A stretch of DNA of 64,000 nt from Gnetum montanum (Eukaryota > Streptophyta > Gnetopsida > Gnetales > Gnetaceae), in NCBI GenBank assembly GCA_015680685.1, contig MNCI01016011.1, positions 554,296 to 618,295 of the forward strand, read 5' to 3'. The notes below the pieces were generated by a model, which ran no database searches, had not been told where the DNA came from, and saw only the letters and a list, made by a program, of their open reading frames with translations. Within the stretch, counting starts at the first letter, position 1; each line of letters starts with the position of its first letter. Made by a program: the position numbers and the translations under genes. Below are positions 1-10,910 of the stretch, piece after piece.

Positions 1-75
1 GGAATTCAACTGAATTGCACATGAATGCTTCATGATTCATATGGTTGAGTGTAGGGGTGCCTTTTCAATCATCAA
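1..75 (+). repeat. LTR 3'-end fragment, Athila-like family
   Basis: This piece matches the last bases of the A-family LTRs: the segment CATATGGTTGAGTGTAGGGG followed by a CATCA-type terminus is the same as at the ends of the A1 LTRs. It is also close to positions 9606-9680. No primer-binding site follows, so it is a detached LTR end. Confidence 0.55.
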
Positions 76-89
76 CTTAGAAATAGATT

Positions 90-485
90 AGTTATTTATT
101 TATGCATTTAATGTTTTATGTGATTTCCTTTAATTATTTAAGTAATTAAATAATTAATTAGGCTAAACAAAGCTAGATTAAGTAGCAATTAATTAAGCAC
201 ATAAGTACGACCACTTTGAGCATACACTTGGCACTTGATAATCCTAGTAACGCTTAACGTTTGGTAACCTAGTAGTGCTAAATGTGTTCAAGATAGCAAC
301 TAGGAATGGATGCTTATGTTAGTATTAGTTAGGTGTAGTTAGTTAGATTAAATTAGTAATATAAACCATAAAAATAATAAAAATCATGTGCCTTGATTAT
401 ACTTAATCATACCTTTGCATATCACAAGTGTAATTGGGGAGACAATTAATGATTGTTAGGGAAATTTTACTTCCTAGAGACTTAT
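90..485 (+). repeat. Decayed LTR fragment, left half of the A1 target
   Basis: Positions 220-360 carry the family's phrases for the LTR body (TTGGTAACCTAGTAG, then 'ttcaaga', then 'gttaggtgtagttag') seen also at about 900-1080 and 9180-9310. With 9585-9680 it reads as one older LTR into which A1 inserted. No coding content. Confidence 0.5.
481..485. other. Target site duplication of A1, left copy
   Basis: CTTAT directly before the 5' LTR. The partner at 9580-9584 is CTTGT, with one A/G transition between them. Five bases is the usual Ty3/gypsy length. Confidence 0.7.
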
Positions 486-1339
486 TGATGAATCACAATT
501 TTCTAGGCCCTAATATTGGATACTCAATATCGGGTGTGCAATATTGTAGCCTGGACAATGATATTGAATACATGATATTGTAATTCCTATGTTGGCCTAT
601 AAATATAGCACTCAAATGCATAGGAAGGGGGTCAGTTGGAAAAGTATTTATGGTAGAGTCTTTTTTTCATTTTTCAATTCTTTCCCAAGTGCAAGATTGT
701 AGTGTGATGATTGTAATTGTACAAAACCTTTGTTCGAGTGTGATGTACTTGGATGCGTCCACAATCAACAATAAAGATTGAGATTACTTCATCATTGCAT
801 CATTCACTTAGTTTTTAATTGTTTAATTGTTAACTATTATTTATTGTTTTCTTAATTAATATTTCTTTATTGTTATTTACTATTCTTATTGTTAATGTGG
901 AATGGGTACATCTTAATCATGAACATTTAAGTGTAACTACTTGGTAACCTAGTAGCATGTCTAGTAGTGCTCAAGTAATATGCGCTTGGTAACCCTAAAA
1001 GTAGTACATGAGGTTCAAGATGTGTGAAAATGATTATAGATAGATGCTCATCACAGTTAGGCTAGTTTAGATTTTACTTCATATTACTTATTAGCTTAAT
1101 CAAGATTATTTCTCATTGTTTCTAAGAGTATCCTAATGTTAGAAATCAAATCATACACCTCACTCTAGACTAAACCATACGTGACAAAGCAAATACTAGT
1201 CTAGATGGGAAGATAGTGAACTACGATCAACATGTAACTATCTAGGTGCTACAACTAGTCCATCTACAGAGTTTGACTAAATCGTTCATACATGCTAATA
1301 TTTGTATGGTTGAGTGTAGGGGTACCTCCTTGCTCATCA
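486..1339 (+). repeat. 5' LTR of A1
   Basis: It begins TGATGAATCAC and ends TGCTCATCA. It pairs along its length with 8777-9579. It contains a TATA box at 597-609 and the family's repeated phrases built on TTGGTAACC. Confidence 0.88.
597..609 (+). promoter_or_regulatory. LTR promoter TATA box (A1 5' LTR)
   Basis: CTATAAATATAGC, preserved in the 3' LTR (8874-8886, TTATAAATATAGC). The core lies about 110 bp inside the LTR, so transcription would start near 630. Confidence 0.6.
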
Positions 1340-1340
1340 T

Positions 1341-1358
1341 TGGCACCATTGCCAGGGA
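1341..1358 (+). other. Primer binding site, tRNA-Asp type (A1)
   Basis: TGGCACCATTGCCAGGGA lies one base after the LTR. It matches the complement of the plant tRNA-Asp 3' end (TGGCGCCGTTGCCGGGGA) except for three G-to-A changes, each at a CpG of that complement. The tRNA-Asp primer is typical of Athila-lineage elements. Confidence 0.8.
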
Positions 1359-1441
1359 TCGAACTAGTTATCTAGATTAGTTATATCATACAAGATTTAT
1401 ATAACGAAGTATTAATGATATATATTTTAGAAAGAAATTAA

Positions 1442-3690
1442 TTGCAAATAAGTCACACAAAATTCACAACAATATATCTCTCACAAGATGATGGTAATGC
1501 AACATCTAGTGAGGTAATTCATTGGAGAACCAACAAAATATATGATGACAAACAAGTGTGGAGTATGCAATGTTATGTAGGAGTTTCATATGTTCATGGA
1601 CACCCCAATGATACTCAAGAACTCTTGTCATCCAAGTTAGACATCTTTAGTGGAACATCCCATAGAACAAGGGGGTCCATAAGGCCTAGATCCTTCTCAA
1701 TTGTTAACAAGAGTTTTATATAGGGATGATTGGGAGACTTACAAAAGCCATGATGAGTCTTCTGGTTCTTTCTATTCCTCTGCTCCTTCAATGTCAGGTT
1801 GTGACATGGATGACCATCTCTCAAGGGGTTGGTGTAGAAATAAAAATTGAACCCATAGGCAAAGTCAGGAACGCCAACATAAATGAGGACAACATCGTCC
1901 CAACTCACAAACTCATAACCTACTTAGTAACAATGAACCCATATTGTCCACTAAGAGCCTAATGCATATACAAGAGGTATTCAAATATCCCACAAACATT
2001 GTAAAAAAAGCTATCTACCTAGGCTTGATCTAAATAACTTTCCCAAGTTTTTAGGGGACTACAATTTAGAACCACAACATCATTTACAAGCCTTCTATGA
2101 TTCTTGTGCATGGAACAACATTGATAATGGGTGGCAAAGACTTAAGCTCTTTCCTGTGACACTTGTTGGCCAAGAACAAGTATGGTATAGGTCTTTAAAA
2201 GCACAATCAATTCGTTGTTGGCCGACAATGGTAGAACTCTTCAATGAAAGATATCAAACCTATGCAAGAGTACTAGCCTTGAGGAGACAAATCCAAGAGT
2301 GGAAACAAGGGCAACATGAATCCTTAAACATGGCCTTAGAAAGATATTATTAATTGTTAAACAAATTCCCATGCCATGGGTTCTCTAAGGAAAGGCTAAT
2401 GTATCACATCATGGATGGGCTTTGTAATGAAACAAGGGAGACCCTAGGGATGTATGCCCCAAGTCAACTATATGAATTACGAACCCACTAGTTCCAAGAT
2501 CTTATTAAGTGGGTAGCAAAAGAAGAAGGAGAAATAGCCAAATGGAAGAATGTTGAAAGATCTTAACAAGACCAAAATCTCACCTTAAGGAGGAGGAATC
2601 ATCTTTGCTAATACTACATTTTCTAGGTGAAATTGAGGTAGATATCAATAAAATTATGGAATGGGTACATGAAAAATGTGGAGAATATGCAAAAATTATT
2701 AGAGTTAAAATCATGTACAATCACTCTAACAACCAGAATAAACAAAGGATGCCGAACCGAGAAATAGGATAGAACACCATTCACCAATTGGAAAGGAGGG
2801 TTGAAAAAAATAAAGATAGGAACTCAACAGCAAATCATAAGTATTAATGTGATGTTTGTTTGTATAATCATCTTGAAAACCAATGCCTAGTATTGTCACA
2901 TTTACATGAGCATTGGAAAGGAATGCCACATCTAGATTTCGTATAGAAGTACTGTGTCCAATAATAGTGGCAAAACCCCTAGTTGTGGGAGATGCCACTG
3001 CCAAACAAACCACACCCTTCGTATACCCCAACATCAAATGCTTATTATGTTCAACATCCTATTTTCCCAATTACATCAACATCCTCTACTTCACCTCATC
3101 ATTATCATTTTCCTGAGTACTACCAACCCATATCCTATCCCATGGGATTACGACCTCAAGTTCCTTTCACTTCTTCTTGCCCTTAGTATTCTCATCCTTC
3201 ACCTCCTTCTACAACACCACTAGTTGTACTATAAGATTTTGCATTACAACACCAACCCACAAACATTACTTGTGCTATTACTATCAATAGTAGTGGAAGT
3301 CCTCCACAACATCAAAAGCATCCTTTCTTTAGACATGACTATAGAAAGAGATAGCATGATTCTGAAACTACTGCATCCCCTAACTCAGTAGAAGCCTAGT
3401 GTTGTGATGCATCTTACTCCTTGAACTTAATGCCTCCCATTACCTTATTCAATCCATTAACTAATGCTCTAACGACCATGAAACCTAATGGATATAACCA
3501 TAAAGGGAGACATGTTGATCCTTACATACCATCTTATGGTCATGGGTGCCATAGTGGGTTAGCTCCTTCTCACATGACGACATCTTCTAATCTACCCCAC
3601 TATGCCTACTTTCATCAAGTGTGTAAACCCCAATTTGGATACATCCTTTCCACCACATCAAAAGACACCTAGTGGTTTGGATATGATCAG
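1442..3690 (+). pseudogene. gag remnant of A1
   Basis: Gag would form the RNA-packaging particle. The best-preserved part is at about 2040-2570, in several frames. It starts with a segment ending PQHHLQAFYDSC, which is nearly identical to A2 (PQHHLQAFHDAY at 15560-15600). It then has the W-Y pair near 2190, an E-rich helix and an LERYY segment followed by CHGFS, the usual end of a plant gypsy gag core. Multiple stops and frame changes break it. After 2580 the sequence is proline/tyrosine-rich low-complexity coding-like DNA (3000-3690), possibly the gag C-terminal part. No protease aspartate motif is seen, unlike A2 and A3. Confidence 0.65.
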
Positions 3691-3754
3691 ACCCTAATGT
3701 TTCCAACATGCATGGACCCAAATTTTCCATTTATTAATTATAGCCATGCTTAAA

Positions 3755-3770
3755 GGTTTAGTCATGGGGG
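3755..3770 (+). other. Internal polypurine-like tract 1 (A1)
   Basis: GGTTTAGTCATGGGGG resembles the true tract before the 3' LTR (8763-8776, CAGTCATGGGGGTA). A2 has a counterpart at 17934-17950, and A3 has one at 25602-25612 on the other strand. Confidence 0.6.
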
Positions 3771-5452
3771 ATACCCCCATTCTAATAAGCAGAATTAGTA
3801 AATGTTTTTTCATTTCTTTGATTTTACACTTTTTTTCCCAATTTTTCACTTTTCAAATTGTTGTTTTATCTTTTTGAGGGTAATCTCATCAATGAATAAA
3901 ATACTCATGTGACTTGTTGGTTGAGGTGTTGTTCTATGATATCAAGTCTTAGGTGACTAATTATTTGGATAGTAAGGCCATAACATCCACCCATCCATTC
4001 TATTAATAAGAGGTTCTACTTTGGATATGATTATATTCTTGTCATCATTAAAACTTAAAGTAACTCTATACTCATTATGCCTAGAGCAAAAAATGATGGA
4101 CTAAGAGGGAATGGCCAGGGTGTGACATCAAGGGGACTTGTGGATTCTCTTTGGTGACATCTATATGTGTTATCATGTAGCTTGATTATACTAAGGTCCT
4201 TGTAGATCTAATGGAAAATGGGAGTAAGAGTAGTAAAGGCACTCAATATAGAAACTCAATGTTGTTCTAGAGGGTTCTACTAGAAAGACATGCACCCATG
4301 CTTGAAGGTTGGTGGATTTTTTAGATCACTATTGGAAATGACAAAGTGCCAATGTGGCCAAGTGAAGAAAAAGAAAAGAAAGAAGAAAAAATAATAAAGA
4401 AAAGATAAAGAAGATTGTGCTACAGAGAAATTCTAAATCACTCATCCCTTGTACAAAATGCCAAGTGATCGTATGCCGTGTTGTCATGATGCTCTTATGG
4501 TTGTCTATCATTGGATGAAAAGATGTGATGTCACTAGTCAGAGGTATGGACTTAGTCTTGATTTTGGAGTGAAAAGCTAATGATATCTTAATCACACCCC
4601 ACACTCAATATTCATTATGCCCAGGCACATTACCTCATGTCCCGATCTCTACAATCCCTTCTACAATTCATCTCACCCCACTATTTAGGTAATTATAACG
4701 TGTGTCTTGTATGGCATAGAATTCATACCTCATCATAGTAGTATTTACCATGTTTGTGTTTTGTTGCATTGGTGTAGATTGCATTCAACCCTTCTAGTGC
4801 CTATGGACATTTTAAGGTGTGGTTATGCAAGGGCATGATAGCTTGGAACCTATTTTGGGGAGGACCCACTTGTGTAACTTTTGTAATTTTCACTTATTGC
4901 ACACCACCACATCATCTTATACCCTTTGAGTATTGCATTGCTAAATTTATTCTTCCCTTTATCATGATTTCAACTCAGACATTCCTGTGCACCACTACAT
5001 GTCCTTTTTCTACACCCTTTTCAAGGACTTCATTATATAATTCCACTTCATTACACTTTTTGTGCCTTAATGTCTATTTAACATTACCCCAGACCTTCCA
5101 AATCCACCTTAAATCCTTTCTTTTTGGCCATGGAAATTCAAAAATTTATCAATTTTGACAAGTACCCTATTTTAGAAGGGATGTGATATTAGGTACCTGG
5201 TATCAGATCTGATGTGATATCAGGTCTACACTAGCACGTACACAATATTGCATCCATAAAACCGATATATATGGATCCCCCCACTACGCACGTGTGTCAA
5301 CATCATTTTCCACTATTCATGCAAGGGGAGTTATTGCAATTTTCTTCCATGAACTTTCAAGCTTGCATACCTATCATTTGAACATCAATATCTTGCTCAT
5401 TAATTCTTTGATTCTCCTTCTAATCGAACCTGCTTAGACCTAGAGCGTTTAA
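3771..5452 (+). other. Non-coding spacer of A1
   Basis: No convincing coding sequence. It is alignable to A2 17951-19840: both contain GGTGTGACATCAAGGGG (4118 and 18493), a tract about ATGCTTGAAGGT, and a phrase about a 'ggacccacttgt' tail (4861 and 19238). A segment of A3 on the opposite strand (about 25040-25140) also matches. Shared retention in three copies suggests an untranslated part of the family genome, not random insertion. Confidence 0.65.
5264..5274 (+). promoter_or_regulatory. Internal TATA-like module (A1)
   Basis: GATATATATGG lies about 520 bp before the start of the 3' ORF. A2 has TATATATAGG at 19651-19660 and A3 has the same on the other strand at 13515-13524. It may be an internal promoter for the 3' ORF; this is inference. 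Confidence 0.35.
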
Positions 5453-5470
5453 CTTAGTTGTGGGGGAAGG
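5453..5470 (+). other. Internal polypurine-like tract 2 (A1)
   Basis: CTTAGTTGTGGGGGAAGG. It sits between the internal TATA-like module and the 3' ORF. It has the same core as the functional-type tract of A3 (10893-10910 on the - strand). Confidence 0.6.
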
Positions 5471-5787
5471 GTATGCTCCAAGTTACGCATAGTTTTCTTG
5501 AAATTCATTATCACCTAAAAGATATCATATGGGTAAGTGATCTTAAAAAATGATAAGAACTTATGCCAAACCAATATTATTCCTTCACCCAAACCATGGA
5601 AATTATTTTTTGAGTCACTTGATCAAATAGGCCTAACATTAAAACTTTTAGGGGGATTTTCATGAAACTTTCTAACTCTGAATCATACTAAGAAAAAATT
5701 GAATTCATTGAAAGTAATGGGTAAGGTATAAGATAATTAAATTTTGCTAAAAAAACCTTACTAACAATTGATCCTATGTGATTATAT

Positions 5788-8585
5788 ATGGCCCCTAAAT
5801 GAGGATAACAAGGAGGATCCTCTTAAGGTGCATTCAAATGGCCAAGGAGAGGTAGAGGCCAAGTGCCTCCCATAGAACATGCAGAGAAGGAGGCACAATC
5901 ATTTAGCATCCATTAAGAACCCCTTATTACTACATAATCTAGGCATGTAGAAGGTGGAGAAGGTGAGGCACTTGAATAGGGATAACATCTTACGTTGTCC
6001 CTAGAATGCATTCAGGAAATTTGGGAAAGTTCTACATCAGCTGTAGTGATCGTGAAACTCAAGTTTGGATTCTTTACTGAATTTTCCCCTGAGTCAGTCA
6101 AAGATTAACTTAAAGGATCTCCACTATGGCCTATTCTCTCAAAGAGTAATGAATGGTATTTGGGGGAGATGTATCAATTTGGCATAATAAGGAAGAATCC
6201 ACCACCACTGATATTGGTGGGATTTTAGTTGATTTCTCTACCAAGGCCATTTCAAAAGTTCTAAACCTTTCGAATACAAGGCCCAAGGTTGCTCACCTAT
6301 CCACTAATCTAATGTTGATGCATGAATAATATAGTTAAAAAGGGCATATGGCAAGGAGGATAAAACATATGGGGAGCTCACACTTGAAGAGAGAATCTAT
6401 TTTAGAATTGGCACCTATCACCTCTTCCCAACAAAAGGATTAAATAGAATTTCCACCTATGTGGCCAAAGGAAGTGTAATCTTGATAGGCAAGTTTGATG
6501 CCAACCTACCCCATCTATATCTCATAGAATTATTAAGGTAGTTTGAAGAATGTACGATAGGGAAGTTTGCATTGCCTTTTCCTTGCCTAATCAAGAAGCT
6601 ATGTTAGCATGCTGGAATTCTGGGGTACACCAATGGCATCCCCAGAAAGGCTCAAAATACCTCATATGTCAAATTGTTGAAGCCTCTAGCACTAAGGAAA
6701 GATGCTAGTGAGACATTGGAGCCTAAGCAAGAGCAAATGGTTGGGAACACTACACCTCAAACAACTGGGCCTAGCCAACTTCTGGACATAAGGCTTAGTC
6801 AACAATAAGAAGTAGGGCCCAATGCACAAACTGCAAGCCAAGAAGACCAACTGCCACCATCACCCCAAGATTATTGACCATCGATGAGCCATATCTAGGC
6901 CATTACATAAAAAATTAGTTGGGGAAGTCATGATGAGGCTAACCTCTTCAAGATCATTGAGGATGTTGTACAATCCACAATCTTAATTGATCATACACAA
7001 GGTGAGGTTTCTATATAAATAGGAGGAGGGGAATCACATTGGTCACAACAAATATTTGGAAATGCTACATCTTTTCAAGTGTAATTAGAAACTAGTGAAG
7101 GTGCCATAGTAATGGTTATGTAACACCAAAATGTAGTGGGAGCAACAAAAGTGGTTGTAGACTACATCAAAGAATCATTCACTGTCCCTATTGTGCCACT
7201 GGTAGATTTCACAAGACCACGCATTGCTCAAACCTTAGTCTGTCCCTTGATGACTCTTGTAGATCATAAGGATGTTTTGGGTTAGTTGCTACAAATAAGA
7301 CAAGTGATGAAATTCTTGTTTCACATCCCTCAAGATGTCATAGCAACACAATCAAACCTCATCTCCACAAAAGGGAAGTTGGTCATGGTGGAGTTTAGGG
7401 ACGAACATGCAGAGGATGAGTTGAAAAGACTCCAAGAGAAGTTCATCACCCTACAAACTACATAGTGGAATCTATCCCAATTTATCCTAGCCAACTAGCA
7501 AGAGTCATTTTGGACAAAGTAGCTAAATAAATTTTTAGAAGAGAATAAAAGGATGGGAAGGGAAAAAGAGAAGGATGATTGGGATGCTTCAAAGGCACAA
7601 GGCCAAATGTATGCACATGCCAAAGCACTCAAGGCCTTACAAGAAGAAAATAAACACCTTGTCACTGAGAATCTTCAGTTGACCACAATTGGAAAATAGG
7701 AGAATGTTCTTGAGGAGGATTTCCAACAAACGTGATAATAATTAATAAGGGTCAACTAGGACATGAATCACTTAGCCAAAGAAAATAGGACCCTCTCAAT
7801 GGAGGAGGTACGTGTGATCCATTAGCAGATGACTATTGAAATAAGTGCATGGTAGAATGAGGCCAAGTGACATGAGAAGCTGAAGAAACATTTTCAAGAT
7901 TAGGTGGGGATGTACAAGTAGATCATTAAGAAAGAAATCCATATGGCCAAGGCCCATATCAACACTCTAAGTGCTGAGAATGCTGACTGGTGGACCATAC
8001 TAGATACTTATGCTTCTTCCACCAAGCAAAACTAAAGAGCCAAGACTTGTAGATCCAAGATCTCATTGAGTACATGGAGTTGGTAGACCTACGGTATGCC
8101 AACGTAGCCATGTTGATATCAGGATGCTCGAGGATAGAATTAGAAAAGTAGGTAGCAACCACCTATGCAAAGTATGAAATAGAATTTGCAAAATACAAAA
8201 AGACACTACAGAAATTAGAGGTAGTAAATTCTGAGTTAGAGGTGATCAAGACTAGTTGCCAAGGGCAAAAAGATGTCATGGTAGATTGGCTCAATGGCAC
8301 ATGGATTACCAAGAATGTAGAGAAAAAACCAAAGCCTATGAGGAGGAATGATGATTTTTTGCGGCTTGGTACATCAAAGCCAATTAGATGTTCCTAAAAC
8401 TACCATGTCCATAGAAGGTGCCGACTCCATCAAATATTGGAACATTAGCATGGACGACACACAATCCCTGAACTGAAGAGGAAAAGCTTCAAGTGCTTCT
8501 TTAGGAATATCCATTTCTAAAACCTGGAGCAAAAGATAAGGGGAAGAGGCCCATGGAGGAGCCAACACTACCAGGAACCATATGA
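5788..8585 (+). pseudogene. 3' ORF of A1: coiled-coil protein, broken
   Basis: A long ORF between spacer and 3' LTR, where Athila elements carry their extra (env-like) gene. The ATGGC start is shared with A2 (20220). The N-terminal third has a segment around STYVAKGS and then ALPFPCLIKKLC (about 6460-6600), which recalls the plant-transposon-protein domain found in such extra ORFs. The rest (about 7370-8340) is K/E/Q-rich with heptad-like spacing, so a coiled coil is likely. The C-terminal end reads KGKRPMEEP. No signal peptide or clear membrane helix can be read, so calling it an envelope is not justified. Stops are mostly TAG, and at least two coincide with stops in A2 (near 7903 and 7918). 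Confidence 0.6.
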
Positions 8586-8762
8586 GTTCCAACAATTTTT
8601 TTTTTTTTGTATTCTATGTTGGTGTCATAACTTTGTTTTGTTTAATTCCACACCATGGCATGAAGTAATTCATAGTTAGTTAATAATCCCATACCTATCC
8701 ATTGTGTAATCAAATGAAATTGTTCTCATGTTGATTATTAGACTCTAGGACGAGTTGTTATT

Positions 8763-8776
8763 CAGTCATGGGGGTA
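8763..8776 (+). other. Polypurine tract (A1)
   Basis: CAGTCATGGGGGTA directly abuts the 3' LTR start TGATTAATC. It would prime plus-strand DNA synthesis. Confidence 0.8.
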
Positions 8777-9579
8777 TGATTAATCATAGTTTGCCAGGCT
8801 TTGATATTGGATACGTGATATCACAACATGGATAATGATATTGAATACAAAAAATTGTGATTCCTGTGTTGGCTTATAAATATAGCACTCAGGTGCATAG
8901 GAACGTGGTTAGTTGGAAAGGTCTTTAGGGTAGATTCTTTTTGTCAGTTTTTAGTTAGTTTTCAGTTCTTTCCAAAGTGCATGACCACAATGTGATGATT
9001 GTAATTGTATGAACCTTTGTTTAAGTATGATGTACTTGGATGCACACTTAGTTTTTAATTATTTAATTGTTAACTATTATTTATAGTTTCCTTAATTAAT
9101 ATTCCTTTATTATTATTTACTCTTCTTGTTGTTAATGCGGCATGGATACGTCTTAATCATGAACATTTAAGTGTAACTACTTGGCAACCTAGTAGCATAT
9201 CTAGTAGTGCTCAAGTAATATGTGCTTGGTAATCCCAGAAGTAGTACATGAGGTCCAAGATGTGTGTGCATGATTAAGGATGGATGCTCATTACACTTAG
9301 GCTAGTTTAGATTTTACTTAATATTGCTTATTAGCTTAATCAAGATTATTTCTCATTGTCTCTAGAAGTAGCCTAGTGTTAGAAATCACATCATACATCT
9401 CACTCTGGACTAAACCATACATGAAAAAGAAAATACTAGTCCAAGTGGGAAGACAGCAAACTGTGATCAATGTGTAACTATCTAGGTGCCACAACTAGTC
9501 TGTCTACAAAGTTCAACTAGATCACGCATGCATGCTTGTATTCATATGGTTGAGCATAGTGGTACCTCATTGCTCATCA
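8777..9579 (+). repeat. 3' LTR of A1
   Basis: Pairs with 486-1339. It ends TGCTCATCA, followed by the target duplication copy CTTGT at 9580-9584. It is about 50 bp shorter than the 5' LTR, with a gap near 9050 where the 5' copy reads 'tccacaatcaacaataaag'. Confidence 0.88.
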
Positions 9580-9584
9580 CTTGT
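9580..9584. other. Target site duplication of A1, right copy
   Basis: CTTGT, partner of CTTAT at 481-485. Confidence 0.7.
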
Positions 9585-9680
9585 GTACCAAAAGACATAG
9601 AAGCCATGAAATTTGATTGGATCACATGTGAATGCTTAGTGATTCATATGGTTGAGCATAGGAATACTCATCATTCATCA
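9585..9680 (+). repeat. LTR 3'-end fragment, right half of the A1 target
   Basis: Contains CATATGGTTGAGCATAGG and ends CATTCATCA, like the A-family LTR ends and like positions 1-75. It continues the broken LTR at 90-485 across the A1 insertion. Confidence 0.55.
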
Positions 9681-10084
9681 TGTGGCAACAAGTATATAGT
9701 AGCTTTATGGTGAGATTCTTTTATAGTAGGTCATATTTAGGTTTCTATGTGGGTAGAGTTCATGCTATCAACCTATATTTTATTATTTTAACATAAATAA
9801 ATAAATAAATATTTTCATTGAATGCAAGCATATTATTAAGAAAAGTTTCTTTTAACATTGAATCATTAATTTTTTTAATGCATTTCTTTATTCTTTATTG
9901 CTATTCTCCTCGGCATAATTTCCTCCAAGGATGTGCTTAAAAGCTTACCAAACATGTTGCTTATTCTTGTATTATGGATTTGACAATTATGAAACTCCAT
10001 TTGATTATTGTACTTGATGTTATCATTATAGTCTGTTTATTCATTAGAGAATCTTTTCATTAATATCATTTTGGCATCCCTACT
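9681..10084. other. AT-rich DNA without recognisable feature
   Basis: No coding segment or repeat could be recognised. By the A3 target duplication this stretch was once joined to 45474 onward, so it may be the worn downstream part of element T5. Confidence 0.3.
10080..10084. other. Target site duplication of A3, left copy
   Basis: CTACT before the LTR. The right copy at 45474-45478 is CTAAT (one mismatch). It joins two ends 35 kb apart. Confidence 0.55.
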
Positions 10085-10892
10085 TGATGAGCAAAAAAGT
10101 AGACCCTACACCCAACCATACAAATAATAAGCATTCACACAAAATCCAATTGAATTTAATGAACTAGAACTAATTCTATTATCTAGATAGCTAAGTGTTA
10201 GATTGTTTGTCATTATCTTCCTAATCATACTTGTGCAAATTTAGTTTATCTGGTTAAGTGTGATTGAAGTATATGATTAAAATATTAAAGTTCTAAACTA
10301 TGTAATCTAAGTGAAAAAATAAATCTAATATAGCCTATGCATGAAGCATTTATTCCTCATTCCTCGTACAGATCTTGAGCATATGCCAACATTGCTGGGT
10401 TACCAAGTACTCATTGTTGGGCATACTAAGTGGTGCACTATTGGGATTACCAAACATTTATGTGTTTGTGCTTGTAGTTGGTTATACACATGTGATATAA
10501 TTAAGGGTGATGAAAAGTAAAATAAGTAATTAAGTGCTTAAAATTAAGAGTAAACTATAATTAAAGAAATTACAAAACTAAGTCAAGTGTTGTAATGAAG
10601 TAAATGGATATCAATTTTATTGTCATCATGAAAATATATTCAGGTACATGATCACTTGAATAAAATTTTGTGCAATCCACTTGATTCACATCATAGGCAC
10701 TTGGTGATAAATTCTAACTATTACAGGAACAAACTGACAAAGTTTCACTAGCTATTAACCTCGTGGTGCTATAAATGTGGTGAGTACACCATTTATATAG
10801 GCATTTATTATGCTTGTGCTAATGCTAATGCATTTACAAAGAAAGGAATTCATTGACACAACCTCTTTAAATCTCAAAATCGATACTCATTA
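10085..10892 (-). repeat. 3' LTR of A3
   Basis: On the + strand it begins TGATGAGC, the complement of the family LTR end, and ends ACTCATTA. The outer part from about 10366 pairs with 44994-45473. The complement contains the family phrases seen in A1 and A2. Confidence 0.8.
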
Positions 10893-10910
10893 TGCCCCCA
10901 CAACTAAGTA
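10893..10910 (-). other. Polypurine tract (A3)
   Basis: The complement reads TACTTAGTTGTGGGGGCA and abuts the LTR. It is the same motif as the internal tracts of A1 (5453) and A2 (17934). Confidence 0.75.

Larger units (their letters stand above)
486..9579 (+). mobile_element. A1: non-autonomous Athila-like LTR retrotransposon
   Basis: A complete element bounded by two TG...CA LTRs (486-1339 and 8777-9579), a primer site complementary to tRNA-Asp, a polypurine tract next to the 3' LTR, and a 5-bp target duplication (CTTAT/CTTGT). The interior holds gag remnants (1442-3690), a non-coding spacer with two extra polypurine tracts, and a 3' ORF rich in coiled coil. No RT, RNase H, integrase or protease motif is visible, so it could only have moved with enzymes from a relative such as A3. 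In an 83-bp stretch around the TATA box the two LTRs differ at 11 positions, which implies an old insertion. Confidence 0.88.

Noticed and set aside
4817-5158. 113-codon + strand open frame in the A1 spacer
   Set aside because: Not conserved in A2 as a frame; composition F/T/L/C-rich like random T-rich DNA.
5788-8585. Viral-type envelope gene
   Set aside because: Position fits the env-like ORF of Athila elements, but no signal peptide or transmembrane segment can be read and the protein is mostly coiled coil.
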